Counted from the first letter of the stretch, positions 1 to 6,810 are shown. The stretch: 9,496 nt of DNA from an uncultured Mycoplasmatota bacterium (GCA_900552235.1 URYZ01000032.1:1-9496); one strand, 5' to 3'. Made by a program: numbers and translations. Notes: a model not told the origin generated them from the letters alone.

Positions 1-1
1 C

Positions 2-1432
2 TCAACAAACTATGATAAATACTCAGGTGGAGGAAGTGGATATGTTTATACATCATCAACAGCAAGTAGTTATCCATCAGGATGTCTTTTAAATAGTACA
101 TACTACCTAACTGCATCATCAACAACCGAAGCAATAAATACAGGACATGGAAAAGCTACGATAACATATACAGGAAAAGAATTAGATACAGTAGATAAAT
201 CAGGAGCAAATAAACCAGTTTTAGCAAGCAATATGATACCAGTTTACTACGATGAAACAAATGAAACATGGAAAAAAGCAGATGTAAGTAATATAGATAA
301 AAATAATCCATGGTATAGTTATAATTCAACAGGAGAATACAAAGGAATGTGGGCTAATGCTGTAACAACTACATCAACAAATAGAAGCAAATATTTAAGC
401 GCAGCACCAGGAACAAAAATACCGATGAGTGATATAAATACAATGTGGGTATGGATACCAAGATTTAGTGCAGTGTCACCATATAATGGGACAACATATG
501 CACGTTCTGGAGCAATAGATGTAACATTTGTAACAACAAGTGAAACGGCACTTGATTCCTTTACTTTTGGAACAAAAGAGTTAAGTGGCTTTTGGTATGG
601 TAAGTTTGAAACAAGCCATAGTTCATTAGCATCAAGCACATCAACAAATAATTTAGGATGTACAACTACAACATGTAGTAATGCAAACAATATTTTAATA
701 AAACCAGGTATTGTTGCATTAAAATATAATAATGTAAGTAGATTTTTCTATGCAGCAAGGAGTATGGAACAAAGTTCTAATTCATTTGGATTTATATCAA
801 GTGAAGTAGATACACATATGAGTAAAAATAATGAATGGGGAGCAGTAGCATATTTAACTCAAAGTATATATGGAAGATGTACAAGTAGTACAAGTTGTAC
901 AGAAGTAGGAATAAATAATAATTCAAGCTATATAACAGGATATGGAGCAACAGCAGGAAGTAATACATCTGTAACAAATGGAGCATATAATACATCACTT
1001 GGAAAAGATGCTTCAACAACAGGAAATATATATGGAATATATGACATGAGTGGAGGAGCATGGGAATATGTCATGGGAGTATATGCTGATGCATCAGGAA
1101 ATCCAAGGTCAGGCTATTCAACATCAAATAACTCAGGATTTAATGGTATTGTTGAGAACCAAAATGGAACAGTTGCTACATACTCAAGCGGTCGAACTTT
1201 TCCAGATAGTAAATATTATAATTTATATACTGGAAGTTCATATTATGGACATGCATTATCAGAAACGCAGGGATTTTCTAAACATGGTTTACCATATGGA
1301 ATAACATACGCACCTTGGTATATTCGTGGTGGAGTATATGATGATATTAATTCTGGCATATTTTCTCCAGGAGTATCTGGTGGAATGCAGCAAAAGAATA
1401 TTTCTTCACGTTTTGTAATAACAAATGAATAA
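2..1432 (+). CDS. Surface protein, 3' part: Gly-rich segment plus FGE/C-type-lectin-like domain (5' end outside window)
   Basis: The reading frame is open from base 2, so the gene starts upstream; the first internal ATG at 233 is not a credible start because it lacks a Shine-Dalgarno and coding composition continues before it. The visible 476 residues are rich in Ser, Thr, Asn, Gly and Tyr. The first ~55 residues (YSGGGSGYVY ... GHGKATITYTG) look like the end of a glycine-rich extracellular domain. The rest carries MWVWIPRF, EWGAVAYLTQS, YDMSGGAWEYVMG and a terminal PWYIRGGVYDD ... SSRFVI. This order of motifs resembles the formylglycine-generating-enzyme/sulfatase-modifying fold (DMSGNVWEW and RGGSW...FR in the family), a C-type-lectin fold also used by phage tail and surface-display proteins. 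Short Cys pairs (CTTTTC, CTSSTSC) may form disulfides. Binding or display is likelier than catalysis, which I infer only from composition. The last ~115 bases use CGT, GGT, TCT, CAG and AAG more than the body, which favours GGA, TCA and AGA. The exact ligand is unknown. Confidence 0.75.
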   Translation, partial: STNYDKYSGGGSGYVYTSSTASSYPSGCLLNSTYYLTASSTTEAINTGHGKATITYTGKELDTVDKSGANKPVLASNMIPVYYDETNETWKKADVSNIDKNNPWYSYNSTGEYKGMWANAVTTTSTNRSKYLSAAPGTKIPMSDINTMWVWIPRFSAVSPYNGTTYARSGAIDVTFVTTSETALDSFTFGTKELSGFWYGKFETSHSSLASSTSTNNLGCTTTTCSNANNILIKPGIVALKYNNVSRFFYAARSMEQSSNSFGFISSEVDTHMSKNNEWGAVAYLTQSIYGRCTSSTSCTEVGINNNSSYITGYGATAGSNTSVTNGAYNTSLGKDASTTGNIYGIYDMSGGAWEYVMGVYADASGNPRSGYSTSNNSGFNGIVENQNGTVATYSSGRTFPDSKYYNLYTGSSYYGHALSETQGFSKHGLPYGITYAPWYIRGGVYDDINSGIFSPGVSGGMQQKNISSRFVITNE

Positions 1433-1439
1433 CTAATAA

Positions 1440-1464
1440 AAAATTGTGTAATTTACACAATTTT
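1440..1464. terminator. Hairpin between convergent genes, probable bidirectional terminator
   Basis: A perfect 11-bp inverted repeat (AAAATTGTGTA at 1440-1450 and TACACAATTTT at 1454-1464) encloses a 3-base loop. It begins eight bases after the stop of the + strand surface gene, and its distal arm overlaps the TAA stop (1463-1465) of the - strand radical SAM gene. The T-rich ends on both strands suit termination in either direction, although the T tracts are short. Confidence 0.65.
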
Positions 1465-2326
1465 ACTTTTGTTTAAAATCAGGTATAAAGCATTTACCTT
1501 TGGAATCTTGTTCTTGAACGAAACAATTTCTAATACCTAAATTATAAGCATAGTCTATCATATTTTCATATATTTTTTCATCAAGGGTATTATTTAGTTC
1601 ATTATATTTTAATTTTTTAATTGGGGTATATTGATTCATTAAACTTATATAAATATTATCTTTATATGTATTATATAAATAATTTAATATTTCTTTTGTA
1701 TCATTTTCCATATTAGGTAACATTAAATGTCTTACTATCACACCTTTTTTTAATAAATTATTTTTAAATTTACATTTAGATACTTGTCTTGTCATTTCTT
1801 CTAAAGCTTTTATACATGTTTCTTTATAATTAAAGGCTTTAGAATATTTAACAGCAATTTCATTATTAAAATATTTAAAATCAGGTAAATAAATATCAAT
1901 ATATCCTTCAAGTAATTTTAATGTTTCAACAGTTTCATAACCACTTGTATTATATATAATTGGAATATTTAATCCTTTTTCCTTAGCAAGCTCTAATCCT
2001 TTTATAATAAGGGGTACATAAATTGTAGGGGTAACTAAATTAATGTTATCAGCACCTTTATTTTGTAAAGTTATACATATATTACTAAATTCTTCAATTG
2101 TTATTTCTTTACCTATATTATTTGTAGATATTTCATAATTTTGACAAAAGATACATCTTAAATTACAATTACTAAAAAATATCGCACCACTTGTACCAAG
2201 GCATGGTTCTTCATAATAAAACAAATCTGCTTTAGCTATTTTTAACTTATCATTTGCTTTACAAAATCCTACTTCTTTATTTCTATTAACATGGCAAAGT
2301 CTTGGACATAAAATACAATCATTCAT
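1463..2326 (-). CDS. Radical SAM protein, PflX-like (COG1313-type, related to pyruvate formate-lyase activating enzymes)
   Basis: This 287-residue protein carries the radical SAM cluster motif CNLRCIFC (Cys54, Cys58, Cys61), which should bind a [4Fe-4S] cluster and cleave S-adenosylmethionine to a radical. An N-terminal cysteine set (Cys4, Cys7, Cys11, Cys22, plus Cys42) is typical of the PflX-like branch and may hold a second metal site. The GTSGAIFFSNC segment just before the motif and the later YNTSGYE and YLPDFKYF segments also match this family. Family members resemble glycyl-radical-enzyme activases, but the substrate of this branch is not settled, and no glycyl radical enzyme is next to the gene. 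The start ATG (2326-2324) has AGGTGA (2338-2333) six bases upstream. The gene stands alone, convergent with the surface gene and divergent from dacF. Confidence is high for the radical SAM class and moderate for the subgroup. Confidence 0.88.
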   Translation of the reverse strand: MNDCILCPRLCHVNRNKEVGFCKANDKLKIAKADLFYYEEPCLGTSGAIFFSNCNLRCIFCQNYEISTNNIGKEITIEEFSNICITLQNKGADNINLVTPTIYVPLIIKGLELAKEKGLNIPIIYNTSGYETVETLKLLEGYIDIYLPDFKYFNNEIAVKYSKAFNYKETCIKALEEMTRQVSKCKFKNNLLKKGVIVRHLMLPNMENDTKEILNYLYNTYKDNIYISLMNQYTPIKKLKYNELNNTLDEKIYENMIDYAYNLGIRNCFVQEQDSKGKCFIPDFKQK

Positions 2327-2345
2327 AAAAAATCACCTGTAATTT

Positions 2346-2373
2346 ATTATAACTTATTTATTTATTTTTTCAA
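2346..2373 (-). promoter_or_regulatory. Promoter of the radical SAM gene
   Basis: On the minus strand, TTGAAA (2373-2368) is followed by a 16-bp spacer and a consensus TATAAT (2351-2346). The predicted start of transcription lies only about a dozen bases before the ATG, just ahead of the AGGTGA ribosome-binding site, so the leader would be very short. The facing dacF promoter must share this 75-bp gap. A TATACT at 2380-2385 is a possible + strand -10, but I see no convincing -35 for it. Confidence 0.55.
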
Positions 2374-2401
2374 ATAGTATATACTTATTATGGTGAATCT
2401 T

Positions 2402-3616
2402 ATGAAGAAAATATTATTCTTGCTTTTATTATTATTTATATTTCCTTTAAGTGTATTTTCTTATGATTTTAATATAAATAGTAATAATGTTATTTTGATT
2501 AACTTAAATGAAGATAAAATTCTTTACGAAAAAAATAGTGATTCTAAAACATATATTGCTTCACTTACTAAAATAATGACTGCGGTTGTTGCATTAGAAA
2601 ATATTGATGATTTAAGTACAAAAGTTTTTCTTACTACTGAAGATTTTAAAGATATATATAAATATGATTTACAAACATCAGGTTTAAAAGTAAATAATTC
2701 TTATTCTTATGAAGAACTTTTATATGCACTTTTAATTTCATCTGGTGCTGATGCAGCATCATGTTTAGCAAGAAATGTTGGAGGAAGTGTAAGTAATTTT
2801 GTTAAAATGATGAATGATAAAGCAAAAGAATTAAATCTTAATAATACAAAGTTTGCTAATCCAATTGGATATGATGATATTAATAATTATTCAACAGTTA
2901 AAGAAATATCAATTCTTTTTAAATATGCACTTAATAATGAAACATTTAAAAAAATAATAACTACTTTTTCTTATAAAACACATGATAATATTACTTTAAA
3001 ACATACCCTTAATTATTATGCTAATAAATATAATTTAACTTTAGATAATATAAGCGGAGGAAAAACAGGAAATGAAACTTTATCAGGATATTGTCTTGCA
3101 TCAATTTCTTTAAAAGATATAAATTATATGCTTGTTACAACAAATTCTAAAATTTCAAGTGGTCAATTAAAAGATGCTTTAAATTTATATAAATATTATA
3201 GAGATAATTATAATTATCAAACCATAATAAAAAGTAAAGAAATAATTTATTATTTAAAAACTAAATATTTTAAGGAAGATAAAATACCTATCTATGCTAA
3301 AAGAAAATATTCTTATTATTTAGAAAATAATTATAATAAAGATGATATTAAAATAGAGTATAACTTTTTAGATAATGTGTCATATAAAAATAAAATAAAT
3401 TCAAAGATAGGAAGTATAAAGATATATTATAAAGATACTTTACTTGAAGAAGATAATATATATTTAGATAGAAAAATAAACTTTAATTTAATAAGCTTTA
3501 TAAAACAAAATAATTATGTTAAATATAGTTTAATTACTATTTTTGTAGGAATATTAATTTATTTATTAAAACTATATTTAAATAATAGAAAAAATATTAT
3601 TAATATTAATGAATAG
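2402..3616 (+). CDS. dacF: D-alanyl-D-alanine carboxypeptidase, DacF/DacA-like (peptidase S11)
   Basis: This is a low-molecular-weight penicillin-binding protein predicted to remove the terminal D-Ala from peptidoglycan stem peptides outside the membrane. I choose the ATG at 2402 over the in-frame ATG at 2390. GGTGA (2392-2396) lies five bases before it, and it gives a normal signal peptide (MKKILFLLLLLFIFPLSVFS), whereas 2390 has no Shine-Dalgarno. The 404 residues show the catalytic SLTK motif (Ser54, Lys57) and KTG (221-223). The middle SxN motif reads SGA (114-116), with Ala in place of the usual Asn. The C-terminal domain ends in one hydrophobic helix (about 375-393) and a short basic tail, so the protein is probably anchored at both ends, or at the C-terminus once the signal is cleaved. 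It lies 43 bases upstream of sigG. In Bacillus, dacF heads the spoIIA-sigF operon, so the sporulation link is plausible; a vegetative DacA role is the alternative. Confidence 0.88.
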   Translation: MKKILFLLLLLFIFPLSVFSYDFNINSNNVILINLNEDKILYEKNSDSKTYIASLTKIMTAVVALENIDDLSTKVFLTTEDFKDIYKYDLQTSGLKVNNSYSYEELLYALLISSGADAASCLARNVGGSVSNFVKMMNDKAKELNLNNTKFANPIGYDDINNYSTVKEISILFKYALNNETFKKIITTFSYKTHDNITLKHTLNYYANKYNLTLDNISGGKTGNETLSGYCLASISLKDINYMLVTTNSKISSGQLKDALNLYKYYRDNYNYQTIIKSKEIIYYLKTKYFKEDKIPIYAKRKYSYYLENNYNKDDIKIEYNFLDNVSYKNKINSKIGSIKIYYKDTLLEEDNIYLDRKINFNLISFIKQNNYVKYSLITIFVGILIYLLKLYLNNRKNIININE

Positions 3617-3618
3617 AT

Positions 3619-3656
3619 AATATCTTTTTATATCATTATAGATATGAAAGGATATT
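3619..3656 (+). promoter_or_regulatory. Leader hairpin covering the sigG ribosome-binding site
   Basis: Bases 3619-3634 pair with 3641-3656 over 16 continuous positions (14 Watson-Crick, two G-U) around a six-base loop, ATTATA. The right arm contains the whole sigG Shine-Dalgarno AAAGGA (3647-3652) and ends three bases before the ATG. In RNA this should hide the ribosome-binding site. Five Ts follow at 3655-3659, so it could also act as a weak terminator after dacF. Confidence 0.65.
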
Positions 3657-3659
3657 TTT

Positions 3660-4430
3660 ATGGCTAAATATAAAGTTGAATTAACAGGAGTAAATACAAG
3701 TAATTTAAAAGTACTTACAAGTGAAGAAACAAAAAAGTTATTTATAAAAATGAAAGATGGGGATAAGTTTGCTAGGGAAGAGTTAATAAAAGGAAATTTA
3801 AAACTTGTTTTAAGTATTTTAAAAAGATTTAATTCTAAGGGCGAAAATATGGATGATTTATTTCAAATTGGATGTGTTGGTCTTGTTAAAGCAATAGATA
3901 ATTTTGATATAGATTTAGGAGTACAATTATCAACATATGCTGTTCCTATGATACTTGGAGAAGTTAAAAGATATTTAAGAGATAATAATCCTGTTAGAAT
4001 TAGTAGAAGTATAAAAGATACTGCTTATAAAGTCTTAAAAGAAAAAGAAAGATTAACTATGGAAAATGGTGTAGAACCTACAAATAGTGAACTTGCTAAA
4101 ATACTTGGAATTGAAGAATATGATATTGTTGTAGCGTTAGAATCTCTTATTTCTCCGGTTAGTTTATTTGAGCCTATATATAATGATGGAGGAGATACAA
4201 TATATTTATTCGATCAAGTAGAAGATAAAAAATCAAATTGTGATGTTGATATGAAAGTAGCTTTAGAAAAAGCTATTAATAAGCTTAGTAAAAAAGAACA
4301 GTTTATTTTAGAAAATAGATTTTTTATAGGTAAAACACAAATGGAAATAGCAGATGAAATAGGAATAAGTCAAGCTCAAATATCAAGACTAGAAAAAGGT
4401 GCTTTAAAAAGAATTAGAAAACAATTGTAA
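3660..4430 (+). CDS. sigG: RNA polymerase sporulation sigma factor SigG (late forespore)
   Basis: SigG directs RNA polymerase to late forespore genes after engulfment. The 256-residue length is close to the ~260 usual for the family. The N-terminus KVELTGVNTSNLKVLT parallels the SigG-specific opening of Bacillus (KVEICGVDTSKLPVL). Region 2 spans about 45-115, with DDLFQIGCVGL, the core-binding and -10 recognition part STYAVPMILGE, and RYLRDNNPVRISRS. A SigF/SigG-type SPVSLFEPIYNDGGD lies at 165-179. Region 4.2 has a helix-turn-helix at about 225-246 (KTQMEIADEIGISQAQISR). The start is fixed by AAAGGA seven bases upstream, inside a stable hairpin. The nearby spoIIGA-sigE genes of Bacillus are absent; the gene instead follows a dacF-like gene and precedes a ylmC-like gene, as sigG and ylm genes neighbour each other in Bacillus. 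I see no clear sigma-F-type promoter just upstream, though I can only judge that by eye. SigF is the main alternative, but the N-terminus favours SigG. Confidence 0.93.
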   Translation: MAKYKVELTGVNTSNLKVLTSEETKKLFIKMKDGDKFAREELIKGNLKLVLSILKRFNSKGENMDDLFQIGCVGLVKAIDNFDIDLGVQLSTYAVPMILGEVKRYLRDNNPVRISRSIKDTAYKVLKEKERLTMENGVEPTNSELAKILGIEEYDIVVALESLISPVSLFEPIYNDGGDTIYLFDQVEDKKSNCDVDMKVALEKAINKLSKKEQFILENRFFIGKTQMEIADEIGISQAQISRLEKGALKRIRKQL

Positions 4431-4445
4431 AGAATTGTTTTTTTT
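4418..4445 (+). terminator. Intrinsic terminator after sigG
   Basis: AAAACAATT (4418-4426) pairs with AATTGTTTT (4433-4441) around a six-base loop, followed by further Ts to 4445. The sigG stop codon (4428-4430) sits in the loop, so the last codons of the gene form part of the terminator. The ylmC-like gene 25 bases on must use read-through or a promoter I cannot recognise. Confidence 0.7.
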
Positions 4446-4470
4446 ACAATAAAATTAAATAGGTGGTATT

Positions 4471-4692
4471 ATGAGATTATCAGAGATGCAACATAAAGAC
4501 ATAATAGATTTAAATGGTAATAAAATAGGAAATATTATAGATGTTAAAATAGATGAAAATGGTAATTTATTATCTTTAATCGTAGAACAACAAAAAACTA
4601 TCTTTAGGTTTTCTTCCAAAGATATTGAAACAGAAATAACATGGGATAAGATAGAAAAAATAGGAGTAGATGTTATTTTAGTTAAAATGTAA
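4471..4692 (+). CDS. ylmC: YlmC/YmxH-family PRC-barrel protein
   Basis: This 73-residue protein opens with MRLSEMQHKDIIDLNGNKIG and continues as a small all-beta PRC-barrel (GNIIDVKIDENGNLLSLIV ... ITWDKIEKIGVDVILVKM). It matches the YlmC/YmxH group, which sits downstream of sigG in Bacillus and is widespread in spore formers. The barrel is thought to mediate protein or RNA contacts; no catalytic residues are expected and the biochemical role of the group is not established. AGGTGG (4461-4466) lies four bases before the ATG. The position right after sigG supports the family call. Likely cytoplasmic, with no signal or membrane segment. Confidence 0.82.
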   Translation: MRLSEMQHKDIIDLNGNKIGNIIDVKIDENGNLLSLIVEQQKTIFRFSSKDIETEITWDKIEKIGVDVILVKM

Positions 4693-4708
4693 ATAGATAG
4701 TTATTTTA

Positions 4709-4737
4709 TTTACAAATATAAGATATTTTGTTATAAT
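4709..4737 (+). promoter_or_regulatory. Promoter of the cadherin-like/zinc-ribbon membrane protein gene
   Basis: TTTACA (4709-4714), a 17-bp spacer and a perfect TATAAT (4732-4737) form a strong vegetative-type promoter. Transcription should begin near 4744, giving a leader of about 30 bases that contains the GGAGGA ribosome-binding site (4763-4768). The gene is therefore expressed separately from the sporulation block before it. Confidence 0.7.
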
Positions 4738-4773
4738 TTAGGTATAAAGTAGGGTTTGGTATGGAGGATATGT

Positions 4774-6687
4774 ATGAAAAAAATATTATATTTATTAATT
4801 GGATTATTTTTATTTATTCCATTTAATATTAAGGCATTAGCAGAAGCACAAGCAACATTAACTTGTGAAGGGAAAGTTAAACAAAATAGTAATGTAGATT
4901 GTACTGTAAAACTTACGGTAACTACTGGTACGATAAAATCATTCGAAGCATCTTTAACTGGGGATGGAACTTATTTTTCTTCTACTTCAAATGCTTTTCA
5001 AGAAAATAGTTCTATATCTGATGTTTTTGAAAAAAAAGTACAAGTTTTAGCATTGGAAAAAGCAGGAACTGGTAAAATAACACTTAAAGATATAAAAGCA
5101 ATGGATGATGAAAATAATGAAGTAACTATAAGTGAAGTTAGTACAAATGTTAAAGTGCTTGATAATAATAGCTTTCTTACTAATATAAAGTTAGATGATA
5201 AAAATATTGATACTTATGGTGTTACTTTTGCTCCTAATACAACTAATTATACAATTAATATTACGAAGAAAAGTAGTATTAATATTTCTGTTGAAAAATC
5301 TAGTACTGTATCTATAACAGGAATAGGAACTAAAAATTTAACATGTGGTGTTAATAATATTGATATAACTGCTACTAGTGAAGATAAAACAAAAACAACA
5401 ACATATAAACTCGTTATTAACAGGACTTGTGATAGTGATACAACATTAAAAAATATTGTTATTTCAAGTGGAAAATTAAATCCGAGTTATGTTGCTTCTA
5501 CTAGAAGTTATAATGTTGATGTAACTAAAGATATTGATAAAATAACAATTAATGCCGTAAAAAATAATGAAACACAAAAAGTAACGGGAGTAGTTAAAGA
5601 TTATGCTTTAAAATTTGGTGAAAATAAATTTACTATAACTGTTGTAGCAGAAAATGGAAATAGTAAAGATTATGTAATAACTGTTAATAGACAAGACACA
5701 AGAAGTACAAATAATAATTTAAAAAGTCTTGAAATAGAAGAAGGTAAATTAAATAAAGAATTTAAAAGTGATGTTTTAGAATATCAAATGAAAGTATTAT
5801 ATGATGTTACTAAATTAAATATAAAATATGAAACAGAAGAAGAACATGCTAAAGTAGAAGTACTTGGAGATGTTAATAAATTAAAAGAAAATGAAAATAT
5901 TATTACTTTAAAAGTAACTAGTGAAAAAGGTGATGTAAAAGAGTATAAATTAGTTGTAACAAGATTAAAAGAGGGAGAAACGCTTGGAAATAATCCTGAT
6001 ATTAGTGAATTAAATATTAAAGGGTATGATATTAATTTTAGTAAAGATAAACAAGTTTATAGTTTAAAAATAGAAAAAGAAAAAACACTTAATATTGAAG
6101 TCATTTTAGAAGATCCAACTTCTTCATATAAAATAACAGGAAATAATGATTTAAAAGATGGAAGTATTATAAAAATTAATACAACAAGTAAAGATGGTTC
6201 AACTAGAGAATATCAAATAGTTATTGAAAAAGAAAATAAAATATTTTTATATATAATAGGTACAATTCTTATTTTATCTATCGTAGGATTAATTGTTTAT
6301 GTTGTAATTAGTAAAATAAAAGAAAATAAAGATAATCCTAAACAACCAAAAGAAAAAGATGTAAAAGTAAAAACAAATGTTATAAAAAATAAAAATCAAG
6401 AAGAAGTGGATTTAGATAAAATAGAACAACAATTAAAAGAAATTGAAGATAAAAAAAGTAAATTACTTGATGTAACTAAACCTATTAGTATAATTCCAGA
6501 TAATGTTAATGATTTAACTAATCAAGAAGAACTTAAAGAAATAAAAGAAAAACAAGATAATTTACTTGAAGAAGTAAATGCTATAAAAGAACAAATAAAA
6601 GAAGAAGGAGTTAAGACTTGTAATATATGTGGTCATAAAATACTTAGTTCTTTAGAAGTTTGTCCATATTGTAAACATAAATTTTAA
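4774..6687 (+). CDS. Secreted membrane-anchored protein: cohesin-like segment, four cadherin-like repeats, TM helix, coiled coil, zinc ribbon
   Basis: I place the start at ATG 4774, preceded by GGAGGA with five-base spacing; the frame also opens at a TTG at 4756, but that would put six odd residues before a perfect signal peptide (MKKILYLLIGLFLFIPFNIKALA). The 637 residues read as follows. About 27-130 is a cohesin-like beta domain (CEGKVKQNSNVDCTVKL ... GTGKITLKDIKAMDDENNEVTI). Four ~80-residue cadherin-like beta-sandwich repeats (PF12733 type) lie at about 134-217, 223-306, 315-397 and 409-486, each ending in a YKLVINR-like strand. A membrane helix spans about 490-513. A Lys/Glu-rich region with likely coiled coil covers about 540-612. 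A C-terminal zinc ribbon has Cys616, Cys619, Cys630 and Cys633 (CNICG ... CPYC). The topology puts the repeats outside and the zinc ribbon in the cytoplasm. It could be an adhesion or envelope-organising protein that recruits a cytoplasmic partner; this is inferred from architecture alone. It is not an enzyme I recognise. Confidence 0.8.
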   Translation: MKKILYLLIGLFLFIPFNIKALAEAQATLTCEGKVKQNSNVDCTVKLTVTTGTIKSFEASLTGDGTYFSSTSNAFQENSSISDVFEKKVQVLALEKAGTGKITLKDIKAMDDENNEVTISEVSTNVKVLDNNSFLTNIKLDDKNIDTYGVTFAPNTTNYTINITKKSSINISVEKSSTVSITGIGTKNLTCGVNNIDITATSEDKTKTTTYKLVINRTCDSDTTLKNIVISSGKLNPSYVASTRSYNVDVTKDIDKITINAVKNNETQKVTGVVKDYALKFGENKFTITVVAENGNSKDYVITVNRQDTRSTNNNLKSLEIEEGKLNKEFKSDVLEYQMKVLYDVTKLNIKYETEEEHAKVEVLGDVNKLKENENIITLKVTSEKGDVKEYKLVVTRLKEGETLGNNPDISELNIKGYDINFSKDKQVYSLKIEKEKTLNIEVILEDPTSSYKITGNNDLKDGSIIKINTTSKDGSTREYQIVIEKENKIFLYIIGTILILSIVGLIVYVVISKIKENKDNPKQPKEKDVKVKTNVIKNKNQEEVDLDKIEQQLKEIEDKKSKLLDVTKPISIIPDNVNDLTNQEELKEIKEKQDNLLEEVNAIKEQIKEEGVKTCNICGHKILSSLEVCPYCKHKF

Positions 6688-6704
6688 AAAAAGATAAAAA
6701 ATAG

Positions 6705-6733
6705 TTGCAATATTATAAATTATATAGTATATT
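6705..6733 (+). promoter_or_regulatory. Promoter of rpsO-pnp
   Basis: TTGCAA (6705-6710), a 17-bp spacer and TATATT (6728-6733) fit a housekeeping promoter. Initiation would fall near 6740, immediately before the folded rpsO leader. An overlapping TATAGT (6723-6728) with a 12-bp spacer is less suitable. Confidence 0.55.
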
Positions 6734-6742
6734 AATGATGTT

Positions 6743-6785
6743 CCATTTCTTGGTTTCTAAAAAACCTTGATAACTAAGAAATTGG
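6743..6785 (+). promoter_or_regulatory. Structured rpsO leader, candidate S15 autoregulatory element
   Basis: CCATTTCTT (6743-6751) pairs with AAGAAATTGG (6776-6785) through nine pairs with one bulged base. Nested directly inside is GGTTT/AAACC (6752-6756 with 6762-6766), followed by an unpaired TTGATAACT. The fold begins just after the predicted transcription start and ends about a dozen bases before the AAGGAGGT ribosome-binding site (6797-6804). CCTT at 6765-6768 could also pair with AAGG of that site. S15 represses its own mRNA in several phyla through differing leader structures; whether this fold is one is inference. Confidence 0.45.
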
Positions 6786-6810
6786 TGAAATTTTATAAGG
6801 AGGTAATAAT

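Noticed and set aside
319..690. Minus-strand open frame of 123 codons inside the first gene
   Set aside because: It is antisense to a clearly coding frame with recognisable motifs, has no ribosome-binding site or domain, and arises from the repetitive composition.
792..1304. Further open frames inside the first gene (minus 792-1061 and plus 1050-1304)
   Set aside because: Both are low-complexity shadows (Leu/Tyr- or Gln/His-rich) of the surface-protein frame with no start signals.
2390..2401. Upstream ATG for the dacF-like gene
   Set aside because: It has no Shine-Dalgarno, while the ATG at 2402 has GGTGA at good spacing and gives a standard signal peptide.
4689..4713. Inverted repeat GTAAATA/TATTTAC after the ylmC-like gene as a terminator
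   Set aside because: It has only seven AT-rich pairs with an 11-base loop and no T tract, and it overlaps the -35 box of the next promoter.
4756..4773. TTG start six codons upstream for the cadherin-like protein
   Set aside because: The GGAGGA site serves the ATG at 4774, and the extra residues would precede an already complete signal peptide.
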